Shown here one piece after another: positions 1 to 8,722 of a DNA stretch of 64,000 nucleotides. Source of the stretch: UBA1562 sp041653955 (GTDB lineage: Bacteria > Omnitrophota > Gorgyraeia > Gygaellales > Profunditerraquicolaceae); contig JBAZEH010000001.1 of assembly GCA_041653955.1 (NCBI GenBank), forward strand, positions 1-64,000, in the 5' to 3' direction. The position numbers were made by a program, and so were the translations under genes. The notes beneath the pieces are model-generated. The model was not told the DNA's origin and searched no databases. It was given only the letters and a program-made list of their open reading frames with translations. Positions within the stretch are counted from its first letter, which is position 1. Each line of letters begins with the position of its first letter.

Positions 1-444
1 TTCTTCCGCTCCGGGGATATTGGCAGAAAGGAACGCGATATTGCTTTTTCCGGCATTCTCGCGCAGGAACTCAACTCCAAAATTAAACTCTTCATCTCCT
101 ACGGCGACGGCGTCATATCCCATCAGCTCCATAGCCTTCAGGTTTACCGCGGAGCGCTCCCTATCCAGTTCTGCATTCAGGGTATACTCATCCTGCATTC
201 CGCCGGCGGAAAAACCGCCTGAATCAAGCAGGATAAGGCCCGGGTCAGCCTCCTTCAATTGCTTTACCAGCGCGGCGCGGCGCGCTATCCCGCCATCTTT
301 TTCTATAGGACAACTGCAAGGATAAACCATAGCGTGCGTTTCGCCGGTATATATTATGATGATCTCCTGCGCGCTGCTTTCGGAAGAAAACAGCGAACAG
401 GCGATAAGCGCTGGAAATAAGATGAAGGGCAACTTTAGGCGCAT
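1..444 (-). CDS. Metallophosphatase / 5'-nucleotidase-like exported protein (partial, C-terminus off window)
   Basis: Reading the minus strand from the ATG at 444 gives a secretion signal (MRLKLPFILFPALIACSLFS) followed by a Thr-Gly-Glu-Thr-His motif, a Cys-rich PCSCPIEKDGG segment, an LDSGG stretch and GYDAVAVGDEEFNFG. This is the motif order of the UshA / 5'-nucleotidase calcineurin-like family. The metal-binding positions look altered: the usual Asn-Asp-x-His, Asp-Ala-Gly-Asp and Gly-Asn-His-Glu are replaced by Gly-Glu-x-His, Asp-Ser-Gly-Gly and Gly-Asp-Glu-Glu. It may therefore be a degenerate, binding-type member. The start overlaps the serA stop by one base (TAATG), so it is probably translationally coupled to serA. 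The 3' end lies outside the window, so function cannot be settled. Confidence 0.7.
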   Translation of the reverse strand, partial: MRLKLPFILFPALIACSLFSSESSAQEIIIIYTGETHAMVYPCSCPIEKDGGIARRAALVKQLKEADPGLILLDSGGFSAGGMQDEYTLNAELDRERSAVNLKAMELMGYDAVAVGDEEFNFGVEFLRENAGKSNIAFLSANIPGAEE

Positions 445-2027
445 TATAACCTTATTACTTTTACCGCCAGTATATTCTCGGTCTTCTTTATATTATCAGC
501 GAGCTCGGATGAAACCGCGCTATCCACGCTCAATATGGTGATGGCGTTGCCGCCGGCTTTTTCGCGTCCAAATGTCATAGCGGCGATATTAATGCCATGC
601 TTGCCGAGTATGGTCCCCAGGTTCCCGATGATCCCGGGTTTATCCTTGTTCTGTATCATAACCATCTCGCCCTCAGGGCATATCTCTACGTAATAACCGT
701 CTATCTTTACGATACGCGGCTGCTTATTCGCCGAAAGCGTACCCGATATTACCTTTGTTTCTTTGTCTGTCTTTATCTCAAGCTGTATCAGGTTCACAAA
801 CTCATCCTCTTTAGATGTCTTGGCTTCTTTGATCTTTATGCCCCTTTCTTTAGCCAGGCTTACGGCATTGACAAAGTTGACCGTCTCCTTTAATATCGGG
901 GAAAGCATGCCTTTTACCAGAGACATTGTCAGAGGGGTAAGGTCATATTGTATTATCTCCCCGCTGTAACTTATATTCAGCTCCTGGAACCTGCCCTCTG
1001 CCAACTGGCCGGCAAAAGCCCCAAGTTTCTCGGACAGGTTTATATACGGGTCAAGGAACTTGCACACCTCCGCCTCTATGCAGGGGTAATTAGCGGCATT
1101 GCGTATGCCCTTGCCAAGAAGCGCGTCGCGCACTATCTCCGCCACTTCTATGGCAACATTGACCTGCGCCTCCTCGGTAGACGCGCCTAGATGAGGGGTA
1201 AGTATTACATTATCAAATTTCAGGAGTTCGCTTTCCGCCTGCAGGGGCTCTTTCTCAAACACATCCAGTGCCGCTGCCGCGACCTTCCCGTCTTTCAACG
1301 CCTTCAATAAGGCCGCTTCGTCAATTATCCCTCCGCGGGCGCAATTTATCAGGCGCGCGCCCTTTTTCATCATAGCGAATTCCTTATCGGAGATCACATG
1401 TTTAGTTTCTTCGGTCAGGGGAGTATGCACGGTGATATAATCAGAGTCAGCGAGGAGCTCTTTAAGTTCGGCTATCTCTATCCCCAGGCTCTCCGCTACT
1501 TCCCGCGATAAGAAAGGGTCATATGCCAATACCTTCATCCCGAACGACAGGGAACGCCTGGCAACTTCCGTGCCTATCCTGCCTAATCCTATAATACCGA
1601 GTGTCTTGCCATAAAGCTCTATCCCCATGAACTTAGAGCGCTTCCACTCGCCTTTCTTCATGGAGGTATTCGCCTGCGGTATATTCCGCGAAAGCGATAA
1701 GATCATGCTCATAGTATGCTCGGCGGTAGATATAGTATTTCCGCCGGGCGTATTCATTACGATTATGCCTTTTTGCGTAGCTGCGGGCAGGTCAACATTA
1801 TCCAGGCCCACTCCGGCGCGGCCGATGACTTTAAGTTTTGCTGCCGCGGCTATTATGTCTTTATTGACCTTGGTGGCGCTGCGCACGATAAGGGCGTCAT
1901 AATTCTTTATCTCTTCCTTTAGCGCATCGGGTTTCAGGTCGGTCTTAACATCCACTTGAAACTCCTTAACCTCTTTCAGTATTTTTAGCCCTTCTTCCGA
2001 TAATGGGTCACTCACTAAAATCTTCAT
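444..2027 (-). CDS. serA: D-3-phosphoglycerate dehydrogenase
   Basis: First enzyme of the phosphorylated serine pathway: 3-phosphoglycerate + NAD+ to 3-phosphohydroxypyruvate, cytosolic. The 527-residue length is that of the long SerA type. It has a catalytic domain with a Rossmann motif GLGRIG at 147-152, catalytic Arg231 (CARGG), Glu260 and His279 (PHLGAS), then an intervening substrate-binding domain and a C-terminal ACT domain (about 455-527), which normally gives serine feedback control. An AGGAGGAG Shine-Dalgarno sits just upstream of the ATG. The class V aminotransferase upstream is the likely next enzyme in the pathway. The two genes are separated by a dispersed inverted-repeat element at 2051-2125. 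Confidence 0.97.
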   Translation of the reverse strand: MKILVSDPLSEEGLKILKEVKEFQVDVKTDLKPDALKEEIKNYDALIVRSATKVNKDIIAAAAKLKVIGRAGVGLDNVDLPAATQKGIIVMNTPGGNTISTAEHTMSMILSLSRNIPQANTSMKKGEWKRSKFMGIELYGKTLGIIGLGRIGTEVARRSLSFGMKVLAYDPFLSREVAESLGIEIAELKELLADSDYITVHTPLTEETKHVISDKEFAMMKKGARLINCARGGIIDEAALLKALKDGKVAAAALDVFEKEPLQAESELLKFDNVILTPHLGASTEEAQVNVAIEVAEIVRDALLGKGIRNAANYPCIEAEVCKFLDPYINLSEKLGAFAGQLAEGRFQELNISYSGEIIQYDLTPLTMSLVKGMLSPILKETVNFVNAVSLAKERGIKIKEAKTSKEDEFVNLIQLEIKTDKETKVISGTLSANKQPRIVKIDGYYVEICPEGEMVMIQNKDKPGIIGNLGTILGKHGINIAAMTFGREKAGGNAITILSVDSAVSSELADNIKKTENILAVKVIRL

Positions 2028-2050
2028 CTCTCCTCCTGTTAAACCAATAC

Positions 2051-2125
2051 AGAGACGTTTTCCGAGCCAATCGGGAAACTGTACCCCTGGGGTACAGTTT
2101 CTGCTTTAGATTGAAAAGCGTCTCT
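2051..2125 (-). repeat. Nested inverted-repeat element, type B copy 1
   Basis: About 75 nt between the aminotransferase and serA. The outer arms are AGAGACGTTTTC and GAAAAGCGTCTCT. Inside is a second arm pair ending AAACTGTACCCC / GGGGTACAGTTT. Conserved single-stranded patches are CCAATCGGG (left) and GCTTTA (right). It has the same architecture as the element at 32806-32881 and is related to those at 44682, 57799 and 59909. When transcribed with the operon the AAAGC patch comes first, as in the other four clear copies. Confidence 0.85.
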
Positions 2126-2141
2126 AAGAATTGTGGTATTG

Positions 2142-3278
2142 TTATTTAAGGAACACTTCTTCTGCTGCTTTTACTGCGCTTCCTAACTCAAATTTATAAC
2201 CCATCTGGAAAAGCACTTTTTCAAGGCAGGCTATACCGGCAATAATATCGGACTCCTCAATAAAACCCATATGGGCGATCCTGATCAGTTTGCCTTTCAA
2301 CTCGCCCTGGCCTCCGGCGATAGTTATACCGTGGATATCGCGCATCGTCTTGACTAATTTTCCTCCGTCTATGCCGACAGGGACCTTTGCCGCGGTAACT
2401 ACATCGGATGCTGCCGCGGGAGAAAGCAGCTCTAAACCGAGCGCTTTCACTGCTGCCCTGGTGGCATCAGCCATCTTCTTGTGGCGCGCGAAGATATTCT
2501 CCAATCCATCCTGTTTCATTATTTTCAACGCTTCGCAGAGCGCTATTATCAACGTTATCGCAGGAGTAAAAGGAGTATCGGTTGAATCATGCGCCTTCTT
2601 TGCCTTCTTTAAACTGAAATAATATTTCGGGCACCTTGATTCTTCAATCAACTTCCATGCCTTCCCGCTTACCGAGATAAATGCTAACCCCGGAGGAAGC
2701 ATCAGCCCTTTTTGCGAACCGGATACAACCAGATCACAGGCCCACTCGTCGGTCTTGATATCTATCGCCCCCAAACCGCTTATCGCATCCACCACCAGGA
2801 CGGCCCCGGTATTTTTAACTACCCTGCCTATTGCCGCGATATCATTGACTACGCCGGTTGAAGTTTCACAAAGGGTAGTGAAGACGGCTTTTATTTTGGG
2901 ATCAGCCTTAAGCCTTTTCTCTATCTGCGCGGGGTCAACAGCCTTACCCCACTCCACGATTATGACTTCCGGTATAATACCGTACGCCTTGCATAACTCT
3001 GTCCATCTTTCTCCGAACTTGCCCCCCTCTACCGTTATCGCCGTATCCCCGGGAGAAAGCAGGTTAATAACGGCTGCTTCCATGGCCCCGGTACCGGAAG
3101 AAGTAAGTATGAATACGTCTCCTTTGGTCTGATATATATTCTTCAGGCCCTCTGCGGCCTCTTTTAATATTGCCTGAAATTGCGGCGTGCGATGATGTAT
3201 AATAGGGCGCGCCATCGCCTCGGATACTTCCGGCGGTAAAGGCGTAGGCCCCGGGGTCAACAGGTACTGCTTTCTCAT
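2142..3278 (-). CDS. Class V aminotransferase (serine/alanine-glyoxylate type)
   Basis: PLP-dependent aminotransferase of the alanine-glyoxylate / serine-pyruvate subgroup, 378 residues, full length. It opens with LLTPGPTPLPPEV and has SSGTGAME (60-67) for phosphate binding, Asp164 (VVDAIS) under the PLP ring and the Schiff-base Lys190 (SGSQKG). No SerC homologue is seen here and serA lies directly downstream. The likely role is therefore conversion of 3-phosphohydroxypyruvate to phosphoserine, as proposed for family members paired with serA; this is inference, and glyoxylate transamination is an alternative. A GGAGGAG site lies immediately before the ATG. The clpP stop is about 20 bases upstream, consistent with one operon. 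Confidence 0.88.
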   Translation of the reverse strand: MRKQYLLTPGPTPLPPEVSEAMARPIIHHRTPQFQAILKEAAEGLKNIYQTKGDVFILTSSGTGAMEAAVINLLSPGDTAITVEGGKFGERWTELCKAYGIIPEVIIVEWGKAVDPAQIEKRLKADPKIKAVFTTLCETSTGVVNDIAAIGRVVKNTGAVLVVDAISGLGAIDIKTDEWACDLVVSGSQKGLMLPPGLAFISVSGKAWKLIEESRCPKYYFSLKKAKKAHDSTDTPFTPAITLIIALCEALKIMKQDGLENIFARHKKMADATRAAVKALGLELLSPAAASDVVTAAKVPVGIDGGKLVKTMRDIHGITIAGGQGELKGKLIRIAHMGFIEESDIIAGIACLEKVLFQMGYKFELGSAVKAAEEVFLK

Positions 3279-3299
3279 AACTCCTCCATTTTAATATTG

Positions 3300-3905
3300 T
3301 TATTTTTTATTAGTCGCTATCACTTCATCCACCAGCCCGTATTCTTTCGCTTCCTGGGCGGACATGAAATAATCGCGGTCCGTATCTTTCTGTATTTTAT
3401 CCAGCGTCTGTTTGGTATGATGCGCCAATATTCCGTTTATATTATCCCGCAGCTTAAGGATCTCCTTGGCATGGCGCGAGATATCCTCAGCAGGCCCCTG
3501 TATCCCTCCCCACGGCTGATGGATCATTACCCGGGAATTAGGCAGGGCAAAACGCTTACCGCTTGTCCCGGCGCACAAAAGCAGCGCCCCCATGCTGCTG
3601 GCCTGACCCACGCAATAGGTAGCCACGTCGGGCTTGACGAACTGCAGGGTATCGTATATGGCAAGGCCCGCGGTTACCGAACCGCCCGGAGAATTTATGT
3701 AAACATTTATATCCTTGTTCACATCCTCCATCTGCAGGAATAAAAGCTGCGCGATTATCAGGTTAGCGACTATATCGTCAATTGGGGTACCGATGAAAAC
3801 AATGCGGTCCTTAAGCAGGCGTGAATAGATATCATAGGCGCGCTCATAACCTCGGGATGTCTGCTCAATGACCATGGGGACCAGTGTCTGATTTTTTACG
3901 CTCAT
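3300..3905 (-). CDS. clpP: ATP-dependent Clp protease proteolytic subunit
   Basis: Serine peptidase that forms the double-heptamer chamber of ClpXP/ClpAP. The catalytic triad is in canonical spacing: Ser104 (GQASSMG), His129 (MIHQPWGG) and Asp178 (TDRDYFMS), numbered from the ATG at 3905. That start is chosen over an in-frame ATG at 3917 because a GGAGGTG Shine-Dalgarno sits directly before it; the longer version would add only MEVE. Length is 201 residues, typical. It follows the trigger factor gene, matching the common tig-clpP order, although no clpX is present in the window. Confidence 0.95.
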   Translation of the reverse strand: MSVKNQTLVPMVIEQTSRGYERAYDIYSRLLKDRIVFIGTPIDDIVANLIIAQLLFLQMEDVNKDINVYINSPGGSVTAGLAIYDTLQFVKPDVATYCVGQASSMGALLLCAGTSGKRFALPNSRVMIHQPWGGIQGPAEDISRHAKEILKLRDNINGILAHHTKQTLDKIQKDTDRDYFMSAQEAKEYGLVDEVIATNKK

Positions 3906-3924
3906 CTCCACCTCCATGCTTATA

Positions 3925-4791
3925 TTACCAGTTAGCCTCTTTTAAAAGGAACTCCATTACCTTGCGGGGCATATGGTCATCTACGGGGATATTCTCTTTC
4001 TTGGCTATAGCGGACAAGATCAGGTAAACCTTGACCTGGCTTTTTGCTTCCTGCTCCAGCTGGGCGCTTATCGCTTTCTCCTGTTCCTCTATTTTATCCC
4101 TCGGCACCCCTTTGAGCGCCAGGTCCAGCTTAGCCTGCCTTAACATATCCTCAAGCTGGCGCTTTACCAGGCTTTGAGGCAGCTTGAAATCCAGGTCTTT
4201 ACTGATGGCATCCACTATCTCCTTTTCTATCTTCTGTCTCTGCTGATTTTCTTCCTTCAGGTATATCTGCTTATCAATGGCCTTCTCTAATTCCGCAAGG
4301 TCAGGATACCCCAGCGACCTGGCAAAACTATCGTCTACCGTTTCTATCTTTCTAGCTTCCTTGATAGAATCTATATTGCGCTTTATCATATCCGCGCCGA
4401 CCTCTATCTTCTTATAATTGACTTTGATGCCCTTATAATTCTTAACCGGTATCTCTGGGCTTATTTCCACCTTCGCCTTGAATGAAAGCGTGGCCCTGTC
4501 CAGCTTTACATCGGATATATCGGGCAATTCTATTACCTCAAGCCCTTCTTTATCTATCGCCTGGTTATAAAGGTCGGGTATAAGTTCTTTCATCACCAGC
4601 TCATGCGCGTGAGACGAATATTTTTTTTCAAGGATATCGCGCGGCGCGTTCCCCGGGCGGAAACCCGGTATCTTCGCCTCTTTCGCTATCTGCTTAAAAA
4701 CATCTTCAAATTTATTTTTGACTATATCCCCGCTTACTTCAATGCTTATTTCCCTCGCGTTGCCGTCCATCTTTTTTACTTCTATTTTCAT
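3925..4791 (-). CDS. tig: Trigger-factor-like chaperone lacking the PPIase domain
   Basis: Ribosome-associated folding chaperone. The N-terminal ribosome-binding domain is clear, with the signature IPGFRPGNAP around residues 41-50. The C-terminal arm domain is also recognisable (about 150-288, rich in coiled Lys/Glu/Gln helices). The protein is only 288 residues, while typical trigger factors are about 430. The central FKBP-type peptidyl-prolyl isomerase domain is missing: the N-domain ends near VNYKKIEV and passes straight into helical C-domain sequence. The reading frame is intact with good codon use, so this looks like a real domain loss and not a frameshift. It precedes clpP, the usual partner. 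Confidence 0.88.
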   Translation of the reverse strand: MKIEVKKMDGNAREISIEVSGDIVKNKFEDVFKQIAKEAKIPGFRPGNAPRDILEKKYSSHAHELVMKELIPDLYNQAIDKEGLEVIELPDISDVKLDRATLSFKAKVEISPEIPVKNYKGIKVNYKKIEVGADMIKRNIDSIKEARKIETVDDSFARSLGYPDLAELEKAIDKQIYLKEENQQRQKIEKEIVDAISKDLDFKLPQSLVKRQLEDMLRQAKLDLALKGVPRDKIEEQEKAISAQLEQEAKSQVKVYLILSAIAKKENIPVDDHMPRKVMEFLLKEANW

Positions 4792-4805
4792 TTACCCCCC
4801 AGATT

Positions 4806-5531
4806 TTACATGCTGAACTTCTCGCCCAGATAAATCTCCCTTGCCTTAGGGTTATTGATCAGGTCCTGCGCCGTGCCCGATATCAGGATCCTGCCGTCGG
4901 CGATAAGATAAGCCCTGTCTGTTATTGAAAGTGTCTCCCTTACGTTATGGTCGGTAAGTAGTATCCCCAACCCCTTTTCCCTTAATTCCTTGATTATCTC
5001 CTGGGCCTCATTGACAACTATCGGGTCTATGCCGGAGAAAGGCTCATCCAGCAGTATAAAAGAAGGATTGGTCACCAATGCCCGCGTTATTTCAAGCCGG
5101 CGCCTCTCCCCGCCCGACAAAGTATATGCCTTGCTTTTGGCAAGGCGCGATATGTTCAACTCCTCAAGCAGGCTCTGGAGCCTGCGCTTTCTCTCCGCCT
5201 TATTTATAGGCAGCATCTCCAGGATAGCCATAATATTCTCTTCAACGGTCAGCTTCCTGAAAACCGACGCCTCCTGCGCGAGATAGCCTATCCCGAAACG
5301 CGCGCGGGCGTGTATGGGAAGCGAAGTTATATTAAAATTATCAAATACTATGGAGCCGGAATTAGCCGGCACTACCCCTACGACCATATAAAAGGTAGTA
5401 GTTTTCCCGGCGCCGTTAGGTCCAAGCAAACCGACTATCTCGCCGCGCTTGACCGAGATATCCACACCCTTGACCACCTGCCTGCCGTCATAAGATTTAG
5501 AGAGGCCCTTAATTTCCAAAAGATGCATCAA
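4806..5531 (-). CDS. lptB: LPS export ABC transporter ATP-binding protein
   Basis: Cytoplasmic ATPase that powers extraction of lipopolysaccharide from the inner membrane with LptFG. It is 241 residues with Walker A GPNGAGKTT (37-45), a Q-loop (YLAQEASVF), the ABC signature LSGGERRR, Walker B FILLDEPF and switch His (LTDHNV). The family-typical GIDPIVV follows Walker B. It overlaps the 3' end of lptC-lptA by 23 bases. An AGAGGAGGGG site precedes two tandem ATG codons, so the start could be 5531 or 5528. LptF and LptG are not in the window. Confidence 0.95.
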   Translation of the reverse strand: MMHLLEIKGLSKSYDGRQVVKGVDISVKRGEIVGLLGPNGAGKTTTFYMVVGVVPANSGSIVFDNFNITSLPIHARARFGIGYLAQEASVFRKLTVEENIMAILEMLPINKAERKRRLQSLLEELNISRLAKSKAYTLSGGERRRLEITRALVTNPSFILLDEPFSGIDPIVVNEAQEIIKELREKGLGILLTDHNVRETLSITDRAYLIADGRILISGTAQDLINNPKAREIYLGEKFSM

Positions 5532-6399
5532 TCCCCTCCTCTGAATATATTATCAGTTTCGGCTTTCCCGAAAGGATGATCTTTTTATCCACAGCGTTGT
5601 ATGTCGCCTCATCGCTGTAAGAGATATTCTCCCCCCGCGTGATCTTGACATTCCCGCGCGCTACTATCCTGTCTATCTTGCTGCCCATTGTTGAGTCCGC
5701 CTTCGCCAGGTTGGAGCTGTCTTGGCCGGTACCACCGAAATAGACATCCATCGTATCGCTGTCTATCAAGACATCCTCCGTATTCACCTTTACGTTCTCG
5801 GTAAAGGTCGCGACATTCTTATCATAATCTATCTCCAGCGAACCGTCGCAGGTTATCACTATCTTGTTCTTAACGCCTTTATCCTTACTTCCGGTATCGG
5901 GATTAATGTTCACGGTGACATCTTTTTGCAGGCTCACCTTTTTAAGGCTCGGCTCACCGCGCGCGCCGCTTGCCGTGGTCACCATATTCCCTCTTTCTAT
6001 GTTGACCGTATCCTTGGTGGTAACGAGTTGCTGCTTCCTGTCCCAATCCAGGGAATCAGTGGTCAACTTGGAACCGGTTGAGGTAGTGATAACGACATTA
6101 TCTTCAAGGTGCACCTTCCCTTCGGCCTTATTGAAATCCCCTTTATCGGCAGTAAGCTTTATATCTTCTTCCTTGCCGTAAAGGTTACCGACCACATCCT
6201 TTAACTTCACCACATCAGAGTATATATCGGCGGATTTTCCGGAAAGGTCCCATGATTTTTTCCCTTTCTCCCCGAAACTCGCCAGGGAAAAATCCATGAT
6301 CTGCTGCTCTGATTCCTGGATCCCCTGTTCCTGGGAGAAGGCGGAAGAAACGTAAGATATCAAAAAGACCGACGATAGCAGTAATATTCTAGATTTCAT
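5509..6399 (-). CDS. LptC-LptA fusion: periplasmic LPS bridge protein
   Basis: A 296-residue exported protein with a signal peptide (MKSRILLLSSVFLISYVSS, cleavage near residue 22). The N-terminal third contains LptC-like sequence (MDFSLASFGEKGKKSWDLSG; SADIYSDVVKLKDV). The remainder is a run of OstA/LptA beta-jellyroll repeats (GKVHLEDNVVITTSTG, NVATFTENVKVNT, DRIVARGNVKITRG). LptC and LptA are normally separate. A single polypeptide would join the inner-membrane anchor to the periplasmic bridge. The mature N-terminus has no obvious retained membrane anchor unless the signal stays uncleaved. It sits between kdsC (11-base overlap) and lptB, the usual kdsC-lptC-lptA-lptB order. Confidence 0.85.
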   Translation of the reverse strand: MKSRILLLSSVFLISYVSSAFSQEQGIQESEQQIMDFSLASFGEKGKKSWDLSGKSADIYSDVVKLKDVVGNLYGKEEDIKLTADKGDFNKAEGKVHLEDNVVITTSTGSKLTTDSLDWDRKQQLVTTKDTVNIERGNMVTTASGARGEPSLKKVSLQKDVTVNINPDTGSKDKGVKNKIVITCDGSLEIDYDKNVATFTENVKVNTEDVLIDSDTMDVYFGGTGQDSSNLAKADSTMGSKIDRIVARGNVKITRGENISYSDEATYNAVDKKIILSGKPKLIIYSEEGIDASFGN

Positions 6400-6928
6400 A
6401 AAGCCCTACTATCTCTTCCCATTTACCCTGTGCCTTCAATATCAGCTCTACCACTTCACGCACAGCGCCGTGGCCGCCAAGCTTCAGGGTAACATAAGCG
6501 GCCCTCTGTTTTATCTCCGGAGCGGCATTGAATACCGCGATAGGAAGGCCTACCTTCTTCATTATAGCCAGGTCTACCAGGTCATCCCCGGCAAAACACA
6601 CCTCTTCGGCTTTAAGCCCGTATTTCTTCAACACTTTTTCTAAAACTACTGTCTTCGGGAATATGTTCTCAAATACCGCTTCCACCCGCATATCGCGTGC
6701 GCGCGGCTTTATCGCGCGCGAACCCTTGGCGGTGATCAATATCGTCTTTATGCCGGCCTTCTTTAAGCAATACACTCCGAGGCCGTCGTGCACATCAAAA
6801 AACTTCATATCGCGCCCGGAAGAATCATAAATGATCCTACCGTCGGTCAGGACACCGTCGACATCCAAAAGAAGCATCTTTATCTTCTTCGCCTTATCTA
6901 TTATCTCCTGCCTGATATCTACTCTCAA
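6389..6928 (-). CDS. kdsC: 3-deoxy-D-manno-octulosonate 8-phosphate phosphatase
   Basis: HAD-family phosphatase converting Kdo-8-P to Kdo. It is 179 residues with the nucleophile motif LLLDVDGVLTDG (Asp22, Asp24), motif II ILITAKGS and motif III around FAGDDLVDLAIM. The short cap-less form is typical of the KdsC tetramer. The start codon appears to be TTG (6926-6928), with AAGG about 9 bases upstream; no better ATG is in frame. It lies directly after kdsD, in the order kdsB-kdsA-kdsD-kdsC of the transcript. Confidence 0.94.
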   Translation of the reverse strand: MRVDIRQEIIDKAKKIKMLLLDVDGVLTDGRIIYDSSGRDMKFFDVHDGLGVYCLKKAGIKTILITAKGSRAIKPRARDMRVEAVFENIFPKTVVLEKVLKKYGLKAEEVCFAGDDLVDLAIMKKVGLPIAVFNAAPEIKQRAAYVTLKLGGHGAVREVVELILKAQGKWEEIVGLYEI

Positions 6929-6941
6929 TCCAGCTACCTTC

Positions 6942-7910
6942 TTATACTAATCCTGCTTTTAATAAGTCCTGCACATCCAAAAGCCCTACAGGGCGGTATT
7001 TTCCATCCACTACCGGGACCTCATCTATCTTCTTATCCTGGAGCACGCGTATTGCTTCCGCGGCAAGCTTGCCTTCTTCTATCACAAACGGGTCCCTGGT
7101 CATCACTTCCCTAATCTTCATCTTCGGAAGGTCCCTTGCGGCCCCCAGATGGCGGCGCAGATCACCATCGGTGAATATCCCGGTCAGTTTTCCTTTTTTA
7201 TCCACCACAGAGGCCGCTCCCGCGCGCGCCTGGGTTATCTTAAGAAGGACTTCGGAAACATTATTATCTTCGCTGACTATGGGGTTTGCTTTGCCCTTAC
7301 GCATTATATCATCAACTTTCAGAAGCAGCCTTTTACCCAGCATCCCTCCCGGATGACAAAGCGCGAAATCCTTCTCCTTAAACCCTTTCAGCTCAAGAAG
7401 GCATATTGCCAGGGCATCCGCCATAGCCAGGGCGGCGGTAGTAGAAGCAGTAGGGGCAAGCCCCAAAGGGCACGCCTCTTTTTCAACGGACACATCCAGG
7501 ACTATATCGCTGTATCTGGCCAGTATAGAACCCGTCTTTCCCGTAAGGGCAATGATTTTCGCGCCTATCTTTTTTAGAAAAGGCAATAGCTGTTTTATCT
7601 CTTCGGTAGAGCCGCTGTTGGATATGATGACGACAGTATCTTCAAAGGTAACCCTGCCCAGGTCCCCGTGGGCTGCCTCCGAAAGATGCAGGAATAAACT
7701 CGGGGTTCCCGTAGAACAAAGGGTCGCGGATAATTTCTCGGCGATAATACCGGTCTTGCCCATACCGCTCACCACTACCCTGCCTTTAGTCTTAAAGAGG
7801 AGCTCAACCGCATCCTTAAAGCTGCTGCCCAGTCGCGGCCTCAAGGCTTTGACAGCGCACGCTTCAATATCAAGCACCTCTTTAGCGCGTTTGATTATAT
7901 CTATCTTCAT
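6942..7910 (-). CDS. kdsD: D-arabinose 5-phosphate isomerase
   Basis: Isomerises ribulose-5-P to arabinose-5-P, the first committed Kdo precursor. It has an N-terminal SIS sugar-isomerase domain (about 35-170; GRVVVSGMGKTG, SEAAHGDLG, ISNSGSTEE, HPGGMLGKRL) followed by two CBS domains (about 205-322), at the standard KdsD length of 322 residues. The ATG overlaps the kdsA stop (ATGA), implying coupled translation. All Kdo-synthesis enzymes (kdsA, kdsB, kdsC, kdsD) are contiguous here. Confidence 0.96.
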   Translation of the reverse strand: MKIDIIKRAKEVLDIEACAVKALRPRLGSSFKDAVELLFKTKGRVVVSGMGKTGIIAEKLSATLCSTGTPSLFLHLSEAAHGDLGRVTFEDTVVIISNSGSTEEIKQLLPFLKKIGAKIIALTGKTGSILARYSDIVLDVSVEKEACPLGLAPTASTTAALAMADALAICLLELKGFKEKDFALCHPGGMLGKRLLLKVDDIMRKGKANPIVSEDNNVSEVLLKITQARAGAASVVDKKGKLTGIFTDGDLRRHLGAARDLPKMKIREVMTRDPFVIEEGKLAAEAIRVLQDKKIDEVPVVDGKYRPVGLLDVQDLLKAGLV

Positions 7911-8722
7911 AATAGCGCCTTCTCTATTTTTCTGACCTGGCTCAATATCTTCTGCAACTCCTTAAGATCCACCATATTCGGGCCGTCACAGGGGGCCTTA
8001 TCAGGCGTAGAATGCACTTCCAGGAATAATCCGTCGCAGCCAAAGGCGACGGCCGCGCGGGACAATCCGGAGGCAAACTCCCTCTGCCCTCCTGATGAAC
8101 CGCCCCTTCCTCCGGGCAGCTGTATGCTGTGCGTAGCGTCATAAATAACAGGATAACCAAACCCGCGCATGATCGCCAGGCTCCTTAAATCGGAAACTAA
8201 ATTATTATATCCAAAAGACGCCCCGCGCTCAGTAATTATAATAGACCTGTTGCCGGTAGACTCTATCTTTTTAATTATAGGAAGAATATCCCACGGGGCG
8301 AGAAATTGCCCCTTCTTGATATTTATCACCTTGCCTGTCTTGGCCGCGGCTACCACGATATCGGTCTGGCGGCATAAGAATGCCGGTATCTGGATTATAT
8401 CCAGTACCTTGGAAGCCTCGGGTATATCTTTTGAGCAATGGATATCGCTTAATATGGGTACGCCAAAACGTTCCTTTACTTTACGTAATATATCCAGCCC
8501 CTTCTTTATCCCCGGGCCGCGGTAAGAATCTATGGACAGGCGGTTCGCCTTATCATAGCTGGACTTGAATATAAAAGGGATACCCGCGCGGGAAGCGATA
8601 TCCTTTATCTTCTTCGCTGTCTCAAGCGAGTGCTTTTCGGATTCTATCACGCATGGCCCGGCTATCAGCACTATCGGAGACCCTGCGCCTATCTTTATCT
8701 TCCCTGCCTTAATTTGCCTCAT
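7907..8722 (-). CDS. kdsA: Kdo-8-phosphate synthase
   Basis: Condenses phosphoenolpyruvate with arabinose-5-P. The DAHP-synthase-fold motif IAGPCVIESE is at about residues 20-29, followed by KSSYDKANR, DIHCSKDIPEA, the ERGASFGYNN loop and DATHSIQLPGG near the C-terminus. Length is 271 residues, standard. Cys24 in AGPC is the position that acts as a metal ligand in metal-dependent KdsA; whether this enzyme is metal-dependent cannot be settled here. It overlaps kdsB by 14 bases and kdsD by 4. Confidence 0.96.
   Translation of the reverse strand: MRQIKAGKIKIGAGSPIVLIAGPCVIESEKHSLETAKKIKDIASRAGIPFIFKSSYDKANRLSIDSYRGPGIKKGLDILRKVKERFGVPILSDIHCSKDIPEASKVLDIIQIPAFLCRQTDIVVAAAKTGKVINIKKGQFLAPWDILPIIKKIESTGNRSIIITERGASFGYNNLVSDLRSLAIMRGFGYPVIYDATHSIQLPGGRGGSSGGQREFASGLSRAAVAFGCDGLFLEVHSTPDKAPCDGPNMVDLKELQKILSQVRKIEKALL

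Noticed and set aside
597..893. Long open frames opposite serA and many other genes
   Set aside because: They mirror real genes on the minus strand, with no start signals or recognisable protein features.
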